Assembly (NCBI RefSeq): GCF_027922165.1
Contig: NZ_BSFD01000011.1
Location: 101,935-165,934, forward strand
Length of the DNA stretch: 64,000 nt
Source: Brevundimonas intermedia
GTDB lineage: Bacteria > Pseudomonadota > Alphaproteobacteria > Caulobacterales > Caulobacteraceae
Direction of reading: 5' to 3'
Shown: positions 1 through 9,179 of the stretch, in pieces
How positions within the stretch are numbered: the first letter of the stretch is position 1
How the letters are laid out: the number at the start of each line of letters is the position of its first letter
Position numbers and translations under genes: made by a program
Notes under the pieces: model-generated
Databases searched by the model: none
What the model saw: only the letters and a program-made list of their open reading frames with translations
Told to the model about the DNA's origin: nothing

Positions 1-1910
1 TCGACGGGCGCGTGGTGGATGAGCGGCGAATCGCGGTCGGTTTCCGCACCTTGAGATTCGATGCGGACCAGGGCTTCTTCCTCAACGGCCAGCCGCTGAA
101 GCTCAAGGGCGTTTGTATCCACCAGGATCACGCCGGGGTCGGGGTGGCCCTGCCCGAGGCCCTGGTGCGCTGGCGGCTGGAGCGGCTGAAGGCGATGGGC
201 TGCAACGCCATTCGCAGCGCCCACAACGCGCCTGCGGTCGAGTTCCTGGACCTGTGTGACCGGATGGGCTTCCTGGTCATGAACGAGAACCGGGTGTTCA
301 ACCCGGCGCCCGACTATATGGCGCAGCTGGAGTGGCTGGTCCGGCGTGACCGCAACCACCCCAGCGTGATCCTGTGGTCGGTGTTCAACGAGGAGCCGAT
401 GCAGGGCTCCGAAGCCGGGGTCGAGATGGTGCGCCGCATGGCCCATGCGGTGAAGGCGTTGGACGATGCGCGGCCCGTGACGGCGGCGATGAACGGGGCC
501 TTCTTCGAACCGATCAATGTGTCGAGCGTCGTCGATGTGACCGGCTTCAACTACTACCAGGGCGACTATGATCGCTTTCACGCGCTTCATCCGACGCGGC
601 CGATCACCAGTTCGGAGGACACCAGCGCCTTCGAAACGCGGGGCGCCTTCGCCAGTGATTCGCGCGCCAATGTCATCACCTCCTATGACACTGAGGCGGC
701 GAGCTGGGGCGATACGCATCGCAAGACCTGGAAGGCGATCATGGATCGGCCCTTCGTCGCCGGCGGCTTCGTCTGGACCGGGTTTGATTATCATGGCGAG
801 CCCACGCCGCACGCCTGGCCCACCATCGCCAGCTTCTTCGGCATTATGGATCTGTGCGGCTTCCCCAAGACGGCCTTCGATATTCACCGGGCGCACTGGG
901 TCGATGATCAGGACGTGGTTTCGATCACGCCGCACTGGACCTGGCCGGGGCGCGAGGGACAGCCGGTCCCGGTGCTGGTCATGTCGAACGCCGATGAGGT
1001 CGAACTGAAGCTGAACGGACGCTCGCTGGGCGTCGTGGCCTGCGACCGGATCATGGGGGCGGAATGGACGGTGCCCTATGAGCCCGGTCGGATCGAGGCG
1101 GTCGCCCGGCGCGCCGGACGGGTCGTCGCCACGGCGGCGCACGAGACGACGGGCGCGCCGGTTCGGTTGCGGCTGACCCCGGCCAGGACCGTGATGGCAG
1201 GCGATGGAGAGGATGTTCAGCCCATCACGGTCGATGCGGTGGACGCCGCCGGACGCCATGTGCCGATCGCCAACCTGCCCGTGACCTTTGATGTTGCGGG
1301 GGCGGAGATCATCGGTTTGGGCAATGGAAATCCCAACAGCCACGAGCCGGAAAAGGGCGCGGCGCGATCGTTGTTCAACGGTCTGGCGCAGGTGATCGTT
1401 CAGGCGGCGGCGGGGAAGGGACGGATCGTCGTGACGGCGTCGGCGCCCGGACTGCGGCCCGCGCGGCTGGCGGTCGAACGGCTGGATCGGGCGGCGCCTC
1501 GGTACGCGCCCGTCCTGGTCCCCGCCCAGCCGATCCTGGGCTGGCGGCGTTCGCCGGCCCTGGCGCAGCGGCCCGACCCGAGCCTGGCGCCGACCGACGG
1601 CGACAACAACAGCTGGGCCTTCGTGCGCAGCGGCGTGGCGACCGGCGCGGAGCCGATGCGGAACTGGCGGGTCTATCGCACGGCGGTAAGGCCGTGGCGC
1701 GCCGTGGCCCAGGAGGGCGGGGTGTTGCAGTTCGAAGGCCTGTCCGGTCAGGCCTCGTTGTGGATCGACGGCCAGGCGACGCCCCTGATAGACGGCGTCG
1801 CTGCGTTCGGGCCGGGCGCCGGTGACCGGCGGATCACGCTGATCATCGAGGCGGCGGCCGCCGAAGCGTCGGGCGTGACTGGTCCGGTCAAGCTGAAGGC
1901 TCGTCGCTGA
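1..1910 (+). CDS. Glycoside hydrolase family 2 (beta-galactosidase-like), 5' truncated
   Basis: C-terminal part (about 635 residues) of a GH2 glycosidase whose start lies outside the window; the reading frame is already open at base 3. The TIM-barrel part shows the acid/base motif FNEEP (Glu codon at 390) and the nucleophile context ITSSEDTSAFETRG (Glu codon at 615), arranged as in bacterial beta-galactosidases that carry a DUF4982-type beta-sandwich. After the barrel come Ig-like and Big-like beta domains (about residues 310-480 of the visible part), then a C-terminal jelly-roll-like segment. Its position beside GlcNAc-6-P catabolism and a glycosylasparaginase suggests it trims terminal sugars from host or environmental glycans. 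The exact substrate (beta-galactoside, beta-mannoside or beta-glucuronide) cannot be told from the sequence. Confidence 0.85.
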   Translation, partial: DGRVVDERRIAVGFRTLRFDADQGFFLNGQPLKLKGVCIHQDHAGVGVALPEALVRWRLERLKAMGCNAIRSAHNAPAVEFLDLCDRMGFLVMNENRVFNPAPDYMAQLEWLVRRDRNHPSVILWSVFNEEPMQGSEAGVEMVRRMAHAVKALDDARPVTAAMNGAFFEPINVSSVVDVTGFNYYQGDYDRFHALHPTRPITSSEDTSAFETRGAFASDSRANVITSYDTEAASWGDTHRKTWKAIMDRPFVAGGFVWTGFDYHGEPTPHAWPTIASFFGIMDLCGFPKTAFDIHRAHWVDDQDVVSITPHWTWPGREGQPVPVLVMSNADEVELKLNGRSLGVVACDRIMGAEWTVPYEPGRIEAVARRAGRVVATAAHETTGAPVRLRLTPARTVMAGDGEDVQPITVDAVDAAGRHVPIANLPVTFDVAGAEIIGLGNGNPNSHEPEKGAARSLFNGLAQVIVQAAAGKGRIVVTASAPGLRPARLAVERLDRAAPRYAPVLVPAQPILGWRRSPALAQRPDPSLAPTDGDNNSWAFVRSGVATGAEPMRNWRVYRTAVRPWRAVAQEGGVLQFEGLSGQASLWIDGQATPLIDGVAAFGPGAGDRRITLIIEAAAAEASGVTGPVKLKARR

Positions 1911-1917
1911 AGATCGA

Positions 1918-1948
1918 CCTGACGGCGGCCCTGGCGGGCGCCGTCAGG
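1918..1948. terminator. Hairpin between convergent genes
   Basis: A perfect 10-bp stem (CCTGACGGCG / CGCCGTCAGG) with an 11-base loop lies between the convergent stops of the GH2 gene and nagE. It has no strong T-tract, so it is either a bidirectional or an imperfect intrinsic terminator. Confidence 0.55.
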
Positions 1949-1959
1949 CTTGCTGCGAT

Positions 1960-3651
1960 CTAGCCCAGCAGATGCACGACCGTGGGAGACGGGCGGCAGG
2001 CGCCGCGTGCGCTTGCCGTCGCCAGAGCCTGGTCGTCGATCAGCCCTGGTTCGGCCACAACCACGCGAACGCGTCCATGGTGCCGGGTCGTGGACAGGAT
2101 GTTGTCCGCGCAGCCCAGGGCCGTGACCAGAGCGGCGGACAGGACCGGCTCGTCGAGTGGCGCAGCGGGGGCCGGCGCGGCTGCGGCCTGATTGCTGACC
2201 GCAGCGGTCGGACGCGCCAGGGCGTCGCGAATCTCGACGGCGACGATATCCGCCACCGGGCCCAGCACGACCTGGAGCGCATGGTCTGACGGGCGCACGA
2301 TCCCGAGCGCGCCGAGGGCTTTCAGCGCCGCCGCATCGACGGCGTCCTGACGCGCCACGATCAGGCGCAGGCGGGTGGCGCAGGCGTCGACCTTGGTGAT
2401 GTTCGCAGCCCCGCCCAGGGCGGAGATGAAGGCGGCGCCGCGGTCGGTCAGGGCTGCGTCCTGGGTTGGGGCGGTCGGCTCGTCCTTCTCGCGTCCGGGC
2501 GTGGGCAGGTCGAAGCGCTCGATGACCAGGCGGAACAGGCCGTAATAGATGGCGAAATAGACCAGGCCGACCGGGATGAGCAGCAGGGGCCGTGTCGCCT
2601 TGCCGAAGCTGAGCACATAGTCGAACAGGCCGGCCGAAAAGCCGAAGCCCAGCCTGACGTTCAGCAGGTCCATCACCACCATGGACACGCCGGTCAGCAC
2701 CGCGTGGATGACATAGAGGGCCGGCGCCAGGAACATGAAGGTGAATTCGATCGGCTCGGTCACCCCCGTTAGGGCGGAGGTCAGGGCCAGGCTGAACAGC
2801 AGGCCGGCGACCGCGCGACGCCGTTCGGGACGGGCGGCGTGATACATGGCGAGACAGGCGGCGGGGAGGCCGAACATCATCACCGGGAAGTAGCCCGCCA
2901 TATAGCCGCCGGCGCTGGGGTCGCCCGCAAAGAAGCGGCGCAGATCGCCGCTCACACCCTGATAATCGCCCTGAACGAAGAAGAAGAAGTTGTTCAGGAC
3001 GTGGTGCAGGCCGGTGACGAGGAAAAGACGGTTGAACATCCCGTACAGGAACAGGCCGACGCTGCCGCTTTGGGAGATGGAGTCGCTCATCGTCGCGATG
3101 GCGGCGCTGATCCCGGCGTTGCCCAGGCCGACGATGGCCGCCAGCACCAGACCCGCGACGCCCGCCGCGATCGGCACGAACCGGCGACCGCCGAAGAAGG
3201 CCAGGTATGAGGGCAGTTTCAAGCCCGAGAAGCGGTTGTAGAAGACGCCGCCGATCAAGCCCGACAGGATGCCGATGGGCACGTCCAGCTTGGCCATGGC
3301 CTTGGCCTTCCAGGCGGCGACGGCGAGCTCGGCGCCCGGTCCCGTGAGGCCGGCGGCGGCCTCGGGCGGCACGGCCAGTAGGGCCTTTCCGGCCTCGGTC
3401 GCGACCAGGAAACAGACTACGCCGCCGAGACAGGCCGCGCCGTCGCCGTCTCGCGCGAACCCGGTCGCCACCCCGATGGCGAACAGCAGGCCCAGGTGGG
3501 CGAAGATGGCGTCGCCGGCGGCGGCGAGGAAGGGAATGTCGAGCAGGTCGGCCTGGCCCAGGCGCAGCATCAGCCCCGCGACAGGCAGGACGGCGATGGG
3601 CAGCATCAGGGCGCGGCCCAGGGGTTGGAGAGCCTCGAGCAGCGACTTCAT
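1960..3651 (-). CDS. nagE: PTS N-acetylglucosamine transporter, EIIC-EIIB
   Basis: 563-residue inner-membrane permease of the GlcNAc phosphotransferase system. It imports GlcNAc and phosphorylates it to GlcNAc-6-P. Residues 1-385 form the multi-spanning EIIC domain with the GVTEPIEF motif at about 296-303. Residues 400-480 are EIIB with the phospho-acceptor Cys424 in DACATRLRL. A second EIIB-like domain (about 503-563) follows in the same register, but His524 replaces the Cys. The start is the ATG at 3651, which overlaps the stop of the upstream EI fusion gene as ATGA; a longer open frame upstream lies inside that gene and is not coding. Together with the upstream fusion protein it makes a complete PTS from two polypeptides. 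Confidence 0.92.
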   Translation of the reverse strand: MKSLLEALQPLGRALMLPIAVLPVAGLMLRLGQADLLDIPFLAAAGDAIFAHLGLLFAIGVATGFARDGDGAACLGGVVCFLVATEAGKALLAVPPEAAAGLTGPGAELAVAAWKAKAMAKLDVPIGILSGLIGGVFYNRFSGLKLPSYLAFFGGRRFVPIAAGVAGLVLAAIVGLGNAGISAAIATMSDSISQSGSVGLFLYGMFNRLFLVTGLHHVLNNFFFFVQGDYQGVSGDLRRFFAGDPSAGGYMAGYFPVMMFGLPAACLAMYHAARPERRRAVAGLLFSLALTSALTGVTEPIEFTFMFLAPALYVIHAVLTGVSMVVMDLLNVRLGFGFSAGLFDYVLSFGKATRPLLLIPVGLVYFAIYYGLFRLVIERFDLPTPGREKDEPTAPTQDAALTDRGAAFISALGGAANITKVDACATRLRLIVARQDAVDAAALKALGALGIVRPSDHALQVVLGPVADIVAVEIRDALARPTAAVSNQAAAAPAPAAPLDEPVLSAALVTALGCADNILSTTRHHGRVRVVVAEPGLIDDQALATASARGACRPSPTVVHLLG

Positions 3652-6164
3652 GCGGCGAACTTCCGTGCGAGCGCCCGAACCTCGGCGGCGGTGGCGCAAT
3701 TGAGGGCGGCGGCGGCGTGGGCGCGGCAGGCCGCGGCGTCGAGACCGGAGACCAGGGCCTTGATCGCGGTGACGCGTGCGGGGGCGGCCGACAGCTCGGT
3801 CACGCCCAGGCCGATCAGCAGGGGAACGGCCAGGCTGTCGCTGGCCAGGCCCCCGCAAACACCGACCGGCGTCTGGTGTCGGGCGGCGCCGCGGCAGGCC
3901 TCGGCGATCAGGCGCAGGACGGCGGGATGCAGGCCGTCGACGCCTGCCGCGACCGCCGGATTGCCGCGATCCATCGCCAGAGCGTACTGGGTCAGGTCAT
4001 TGGTGCCGATGGAGAGGAAGTCGGCCTCCGCCGCCAACAGATCTGCGGTGATGGCCGCGGCGGGCGTCTCGACCATGACGCCCAGCGAGACGGCGGACGT
4101 GACGGGGAGTTCGGCCGTCAGCCGGTCCAGCACGGCGCGCACCTGTCGCAGTTCGTCGAGGCTGGCGATCATCGGCGCCATGATGTGGAGCGGGCCAGCG
4201 GAGTCGACGGTCAGGATGGCGCGCAACTGGGCCTCGAGAACCTCAGGATGGGCCAGACCGACGCGGATGCCGCGCAGACCCAGGGCCGGGTTTTCCTCGG
4301 CCGCGATCGGCAGATAGGGGGCGGGCTTGTCGCCGCCGATATCCAGCAGGCGGATGATAAGCGGGCGCGGCGACAGGGTGTCGGCGATGGCCTGATAGGC
4401 CGCGGTCTGTTCCGAGACCGTCGGCTGAGTATCCCGTTCGAGAAACAGGAATTCGGTGCGCAGCAGGCCGCAGCCTTCCGCCCCGGCCTCGACCGCCGCG
4501 CGGGCGTCTTCCACCGAGCCGCAGTTGGCGAAGGCCTCGATCCGGACGCCGTCGCGGGTGCGGCAAGGGACGTCGCGGGCGGCGCGGGCGGCGGCGATCC
4601 GTTGTCGTTCAGACTCGATCTGGGCGCGCGCCTGGGTCAGGCGGGCGTCATCGGGCGCCGGCTCGACAACGCCCTCGTCTCCATTGACGATCAGGCAGAC
4701 GCCGTCGGTCACGCTGTCCAGCACCGACCCCAGGGCCACGACCATGGGCAGACCCGCCGTCGCCGCCAGTATGGCGGCGTGGGAGGTCGGGCCCCCGCCT
4801 TCAACGCACAAGGCTACCGCGCCGCGACGCGCCAGATCGACGACGTCAGACGGCAGGAGATCGCGGGCCACCACAACGGCGTCGGGGGGCAGGGGCGCGC
4901 CGGCGGTCTCGGCTGTGCCAGTCAACTGGTGAAGGACGCGCCGTTCCAGATCGAGCAGATCGTCCGCGCGTTCCGCCATTCGGGCGTCGCCGCCGGCGCG
5001 AAGGGCGGCCGCCTGTTCGCGGATCGCCGCGCGCCATCCGGCGCAGGCGCTGCCGCCGGTCTTGATGACCGACACGGCCGCTTCGACCAGCGATGGGTCG
5101 GTGAGTATGGCGGCGTGGGCGGTCAGGATCGCCTGTTCATCGGCGTTCGCACCGATCTTGGCCTGTGCCAGGCGGACGCCGACGGCGTCGAGCGCCGCGT
5201 CCAGGGCGGCGTGTTCCGCCGCAGGGTCCGTCGCCGTCTCGGTGAAGACGATTTCCGCCACCTGCAGCCGATGGGCGACGCCGATGACCCGCCCTGGCGC
5301 TGCCGAGACCCCGACAAGCCGCCCGTCGTCCGGGATGGTCCGAGGCGGAACGGGGGCGACGACGGACGGGGCCGGATGGAGCGGCTCGCCGCGCTCGCCC
5401 ATGCCGTCCTCGATCAGGCCGGCGACGAGGGCGACCGCCCGTTCGGCGTCACGGCCGGTGGCGGACACGACAATGGTGTCGCCATGACGAACGCCCAGCG
5501 CCATCACGGCGATGGGGCTGGTCAAGGCCGCCCGGCGCTCGCCGTGAACCAGTGCGACTTCCGCCTCGAGATCCACCGTCGCCTCGCGCAGGCGCGCGGC
5601 GGGTCGGGCGTGGATGCCGTGCATCATGGCGACATGGACGCTGAGCTGCGCCCGGTCCGGCGACGTAGACGGATCCGGCGAAATCGCGGCGGCGTCGGTC
5701 GAAGTTTCTTCCGACAGAGTCAGGATCGGGGCGCCCGCCGCGACCAGACCCTCGGCCGCGCGCGACGAGATCGAAAACCGTTCAGCGCTGGTGATGATCA
5801 CCGGCGTCACAGCCGCGCTGGCGTTCTGGACGATGTCGTCGAGATCCAGCGTGATCAGAAGATCGTTGCGAACGACCCGGTCGCCGACCGCGACGCTGGC
5901 GGTGAAGGCGCGACCGCCCAGGGCGACCGTATCGACGCCGACATGGATCAGCACCTCAACGCCTTCGTCCGTCAGAATGGCGATGGCGTGTCCAGCCGAC
6001 TGCAGGCTGGTGATGACGCCGTCGCAGGGCGCTAGAACCCGATCGCCGGTGGGGTCGATGGCGACGCCGTCACCCAGGACGCCGCTGGCGAACACGGGGT
6101 CGGGAACGGCGGCCATCGGGGTCAACCAACCCTGGATCGGCGCCGTGATGATGATGTTCGCCAT
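3648..6164 (-). CDS. ptsP: PTS EIIA-HPr-EI fusion (PEP-protein phosphotransferase)
   Basis: 838-residue cytoplasmic phosphotransfer protein that carries phosphate from PEP to the GlcNAc EIIB. Domain order is EIIA-Glc type (1-155, phospho-His74 in VLIHVGVDT), HPr (about 172-255, phospho-His185 in GIHARPAA), then Enzyme I (about 280-838, phospho-His462 in GGPTSHAAI, PEP-site segment RTEFLFLER, C-terminal GVCGGLASD). This fused architecture is known from GlcNAc and fructose PTS systems of Xanthomonas and Caulobacter relatives. It sits between nagA (30-base gap) and nagE (ATGA overlap), so all four genes are probably one operon. Relatives sometimes call it nagF. Confidence 0.92.
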   Translation of the reverse strand: MANIIITAPIQGWLTPMAAVPDPVFASGVLGDGVAIDPTGDRVLAPCDGVITSLQSAGHAIAILTDEGVEVLIHVGVDTVALGGRAFTASVAVGDRVVRNDLLITLDLDDIVQNASAAVTPVIITSAERFSISSRAAEGLVAAGAPILTLSEETSTDAAAISPDPSTSPDRAQLSVHVAMMHGIHARPAARLREATVDLEAEVALVHGERRAALTSPIAVMALGVRHGDTIVVSATGRDAERAVALVAGLIEDGMGERGEPLHPAPSVVAPVPPRTIPDDGRLVGVSAAPGRVIGVAHRLQVAEIVFTETATDPAAEHAALDAALDAVGVRLAQAKIGANADEQAILTAHAAILTDPSLVEAAVSVIKTGGSACAGWRAAIREQAAALRAGGDARMAERADDLLDLERRVLHQLTGTAETAGAPLPPDAVVVARDLLPSDVVDLARRGAVALCVEGGGPTSHAAILAATAGLPMVVALGSVLDSVTDGVCLIVNGDEGVVEPAPDDARLTQARAQIESERQRIAAARAARDVPCRTRDGVRIEAFANCGSVEDARAAVEAGAEGCGLLRTEFLFLERDTQPTVSEQTAAYQAIADTLSPRPLIIRLLDIGGDKPAPYLPIAAEENPALGLRGIRVGLAHPEVLEAQLRAILTVDSAGPLHIMAPMIASLDELRQVRAVLDRLTAELPVTSAVSLGVMVETPAAAITADLLAAEADFLSIGTNDLTQYALAMDRGNPAVAAGVDGLHPAVLRLIAEACRGAARHQTPVGVCGGLASDSLAVPLLIGLGVTELSAAPARVTAIKALVSGLDAAACRAHAAAALNCATAAEVRALARKFAA

Positions 6165-6194
6165 GCTGTTTTCCCCCCGAAAATCAAGCGCCGG

Positions 6195-7337
6195 TCAGTG
6201 AAGCCGTTGACCGCCGACCCATACGCCCGTCGGTTGGAGGTCGGCCGTCAGCCAGACCCAGTCGGCGCGGAGGCCGGCAGCCAGCGCGCCTCGCTCTCCA
6301 GACAGCCCCAGGAAGGCGGCCGGACTGGCCGAGGCCATGGCGACGGCCTGTGGAACCGTGACGCCCGTCCGGGCGACGATCCCGCGCACAGCCCCCGCCA
6401 TGTCGAGATCCGAGCCCGCGAGGGTTCCGTCGGCGCTGACGCAGCGACCGTCGCGAACCGTGATCGGCCGGCCTTGCAGTATGAAGTCCTTGGTCTCGGC
6501 GCCGACGCAGGGCATGGCGTCGCTGACCAGCATGAAGCGATCCATAGGCCGGGATCTCAGGGCGATCCGCAGGGCGGCGTCATGGACATGATGCCCATCG
6601 GCGATGAGGCCGCACCAGACCTGTTGATCGTCCAGGGCGGCGCCGACCAGGCCGGGCGCCCGATGGTGCAGCGGCGTCATGGCGTTGTAGAGATGGGTGA
6701 CGCCCGTCATGCCGGCGGCGAAGGCGGCCCTGGTGGTGTCATAGTCGGCGTCGCTGTGACCGGCCGATACCCGCACCCCGGCCTGGGCCAGGCGTGCGAT
6801 GTCGGCGGGTTGGACCCGTTCCGGAGCAAGGGTGACGACGACCTTGCCGCGACGAGGCCGCGTCAGCAGGGCGATCAGGTTCTCGTCCAGGCGGCTGAAG
6901 CGGCTGGGGTCATGGATGCCCTTGCGGGCCGTGCTGATGACCGGTCCTTCGATGTGGACGCCCACGACGCCGGGCACGCCGGCTTCGATCGCTGCGTCCA
7001 CGGCCTTCAGGGCGGCGGCGATGACCTCGGGCGTGTCGCTGATGATGGTCGGCAGCAGGGCCGTTGCGCCGAAACGCCTGTGCGCCTCGGCGATCGCGGC
7101 GACGCCGTCCACGGTGGGCTCGTCGTTGAACAGGACCCCGCCGCCGCCGTTGCACTGGGTGTCGATGAAGCCGGGCGTCAGCCATCCGCCCGCCAGATCT
7201 ATGGTGTCGTCAGCCGAGTTTGGAGCGGCGTCGAAGTCCAGCGCCGTGATGCGGTCGCCGTCGACGGTGATCGTTCCCTGGGCATGAACACCGTCCGAAG
7301 CGACGATGGAGCCGCCGGTGAAGTGCAGGCGAGTCAT
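6195..7337 (-). CDS. nagA: N-acetylglucosamine-6-phosphate deacetylase
   Basis: 380-residue amidohydrolase that converts GlcNAc-6-P to GlcN-6-P and acetate in the cytoplasm. Family signatures are visible in order: the metal-ligand segments VGVHIEGPVIS and SAGHSDADY, the THLYNAMTPL motif, and the LVSDAMP segment carrying the catalytic Asp. Length matches the family (about 380). The ATG overlaps the stop of the upstream SIS gene (ATGA, 7334-7337). It provides the step after uptake by the neighbouring PTS. Confidence 0.94.
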   Translation of the reverse strand: MTRLHFTGGSIVASDGVHAQGTITVDGDRITALDFDAAPNSADDTIDLAGGWLTPGFIDTQCNGGGGVLFNDEPTVDGVAAIAEAHRRFGATALLPTIISDTPEVIAAALKAVDAAIEAGVPGVVGVHIEGPVISTARKGIHDPSRFSRLDENLIALLTRPRRGKVVVTLAPERVQPADIARLAQAGVRVSAGHSDADYDTTRAAFAAGMTGVTHLYNAMTPLHHRAPGLVGAALDDQQVWCGLIADGHHVHDAALRIALRSRPMDRFMLVSDAMPCVGAETKDFILQGRPITVRDGRCVSADGTLAGSDLDMAGAVRGIVARTGVTVPQAVAMASASPAAFLGLSGERGALAAGLRADWVWLTADLQPTGVWVGGQRLH

Positions 7338-8368
7338 ACGGTTTCCGTCACCTTGCGCAGATGGGGCGGCGAGTCTGGATTGAGGCCGCGCGACACGGAT
7401 AGATGGGCCGCCAGACGATAGAAACTCTGAATCATCAGGAGGGGCTCGATGGCCGGATGGGCGGCGAAGGCCGGAAGCGGGCCCGCGCCCGTTTGGGCGT
7501 CGGCCAGCAGGGTTCTGGCGCCTCGAGCGGCGAATTCGGCGGCGACGGCGCGGACGGAATCGCCGGCGGTGTCGGAACCTGCCATCAGCAGGACCGGGAA
7601 GCCCTCGCCGACGATGGCCATGGGGCCGTGTCGGACTTCGGCCGCGCTGAAGGCTTCGGCCTGCACGCCGCAGGTCTCCTTGAGCTTCAGCGCCGCTTCC
7701 TGGGCTACGCCCAGGCCAAACCCGCGACCGATGACGAACAACTGGTCAGCGTCCATCAGGGAGCGGGCGGCGTCGCGCCAATCCAGGGATGCGGCGCGCC
7801 GCAGATCATCCGGCAGCCTGGCCACGGCCGCCTGAAGTTCGGCATTCTCCGACCAGGCCCCCACCAGGGCCGCTACTCCCGCCAGGGAGGCGATGAAGGA
7901 TTTGGTCGCCGCGACGGCGAGCTCGGGTCCGACGTTCAGCCCCGCCAGCGTGTCCGCCCGCTCAGCCAGGGGCGAGGTCTCGTCATTGACAAGGGCGACG
8001 ACCTGGGCGCCGGCGGCGCGCTGGGCATCGACAGAGGCCAGAAGGTCGGGGCTGCGCCCGCTCTGCGAGATCGCCAGGCAAAGCGCGCTGCCGGGTGCGC
8101 TGGGGGCGCCGTAGACGGAGGCGATGGAGGGGGCCGCCGACGCGACCGGCACGCCGACAAAGGCCTCGATCAGATATTTGGCGTAGGTGGCGGCGTGATC
8201 CGAGGATCCGCGCGCAACCGTCACCACCACCGCCGGGGGCGTCGTGCGCAGTTGCGCGCCCAGAGCCTGAAAGACGGCTGCGTTCTTCTGGAGCATCTGC
8301 TCCACCGCGTCGGCGGCTTCGAGCGCCTCACGTTCCATGACGGTCGCCGTCAGCGCCAATTTGACCAC
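7334..8368 (-). CDS. SIS-domain glucosamine-6-phosphate deaminase (NagB-II type)
   Basis: 344 residues with two SIS domains, like the isomerase half of GlmS but without the glutaminase half. Motifs are TVARGSSDHAATYAKYLIEA and LAISQSGRSPD (sugar-phosphate binding) and ELAVAATKSF. Proteins of this kind in nag operons deaminate GlcN-6-P to fructose-6-P in place of classical NagB, and no classical nagB is seen here. Two starts are possible: GTG at 8368 or ATG at 8338 (MEREALEA); neither has a clear Shine-Dalgarno sequence. It is the first gene of the minus-strand operon SIS-nagA-ptsP-nagE and lies just downstream of the candidate operator at 8410-8425. Confidence 0.88.
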   Translation of the reverse strand: MVKLALTATVMEREALEAADAVEQMLQKNAAVFQALGAQLRTTPPAVVVTVARGSSDHAATYAKYLIEAFVGVPVASAAPSIASVYGAPSAPGSALCLAISQSGRSPDLLASVDAQRAAGAQVVALVNDETSPLAERADTLAGLNVGPELAVAATKSFIASLAGVAALVGAWSENAELQAAVARLPDDLRRAASLDWRDAARSLMDADQLFVIGRGFGLGVAQEAALKLKETCGVQAEAFSAAEVRHGPMAIVGEGFPVLLMAGSDTAGDSVRAVAAEFAARGARTLLADAQTGAGPLPAFAAHPAIEPLLMIQSFYRLAAHLSVSRGLNPDSPPHLRKVTETV

Positions 8369-8409
8369 GAAAGACTCAACCCCTGATGACAGATCACTGG
8401 AGGTTGATA

Positions 8410-8425
8410 GGTAATATATTGGTAT
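8410..8425. promoter_or_regulatory. Candidate operator upstream of the nag operon
   Basis: The 16 bases GGTAATATATTGGTAT form an AT-rich island in GC-rich DNA, 42 bases upstream of the GTG of the SIS gene. The pattern GGYAATAKATTGGKWY recurs at 10268-10283 upstream of the glycosylasparaginase gene. The shared sequence suggests one binding protein, for example a GntR- or LacI-type GlcNAc regulator; no such gene is in the window. The assignment is inferred from two sites only. Confidence 0.45.
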
Positions 8426-8435
8426 TGTTCAAGGG

Positions 8436-9179
8436 CTATTTGCCCCGTCCGTTCAGGGCTTTTCGCATTGCAGCAACTTGCGCGACGGTCGTCCTGCGAG
8501 TCGTCGGGGCGACGAAGCCGAACGCGAGCAAACGCGGATCGTGGCTCTCTGCGTCGACGGGTTCGCTGCACGAGGCATGGAAGGCCGTCAGGCCGCCCGC
8601 CAGAAGCGCGGCGACATTGGCCGCGTTGACGCCGCCGCCGGGCATGATGGTCAGGCGACCGTCAGCCTGTTCATGCAAGGCGATCAGGGCGGAGACGGCG
8701 TCCGGCGCACGCGGGCGGCCGCCCGAAGTCAGGATACGGTCGAACCCCAGGGCCGCCGCCTGTTCCAGGGCCTGGCTCAGATCGGGGCAGAGGTCGAAGG
8801 CGCGATGCAGGGTGACATCGGCGGCGCTGTTGATCCGGCGGGCCCGGGCGATCCATTGTTCCAGCCGCGACAGGTCCAGGCGGCCGTCCGGCAGGCCGGC
8901 GCCGATCACGACCCCGGCGGCGCCCAGGTCGAGCGCCCGCGCGATATCGTCCGCAATCAGGGCGGCGTCCGGGGCGTCATAGGTGAAGCCGCCTTCGCGG
9001 GGGCGGATCAGGACATGGACGGGGCAGGGGCCACGAACGGCGGCGGAGATGGCCGCGGCCGAGGGGGTGAGCCCGCCGATGGATGTCGCGGCGCACAGCT
9101 CGACCCGGTCCGCGCCGCCCGCCGTCGCGGCCTCGACATCGGCCGTGCTCCCGACGCAGACCTCGAGCAGGGGCGTCAT
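8436..9179 (-). CDS. cutC: CutC family protein
   Basis: 247-residue TIM-barrel protein of the CutC family, identified by LEVCVGS, ADRVELCAA, GGLTPS, VHVLIRPREGGF and the C-terminal ILTSGG plus IMPGGGV segments. The family was named for copper homeostasis in E. coli, but its molecular role is unsettled. Here the ATG overlaps the stop of the upstream glycosylasparaginase gene as TGATG, so the two are cotranscribed. That context points to sugar or glycan metabolism rather than copper. Length is normal for the family. Confidence 0.88.
   Translation of the reverse strand: MTPLLEVCVGSTADVEAATAGGADRVELCAATSIGGLTPSAAAISAAVRGPCPVHVLIRPREGGFTYDAPDAALIADDIARALDLGAAGVVIGAGLPDGRLDLSRLEQWIARARRINSAADVTLHRAFDLCPDLSQALEQAAALGFDRILTSGGRPRAPDAVSALIALHEQADGRLTIMPGGGVNAANVAALLAGGLTAFHASCSEPVDAESHDPRLLAFGFVAPTTRRTTVAQVAAMRKALNGRGK

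Noticed and set aside
3717..6035. 772-codon plus-strand open frame
   Set aside because: It is antisense to the EIIA-HPr-EI fusion, and its protein is Arg/Gly/Gln-rich with no domain.
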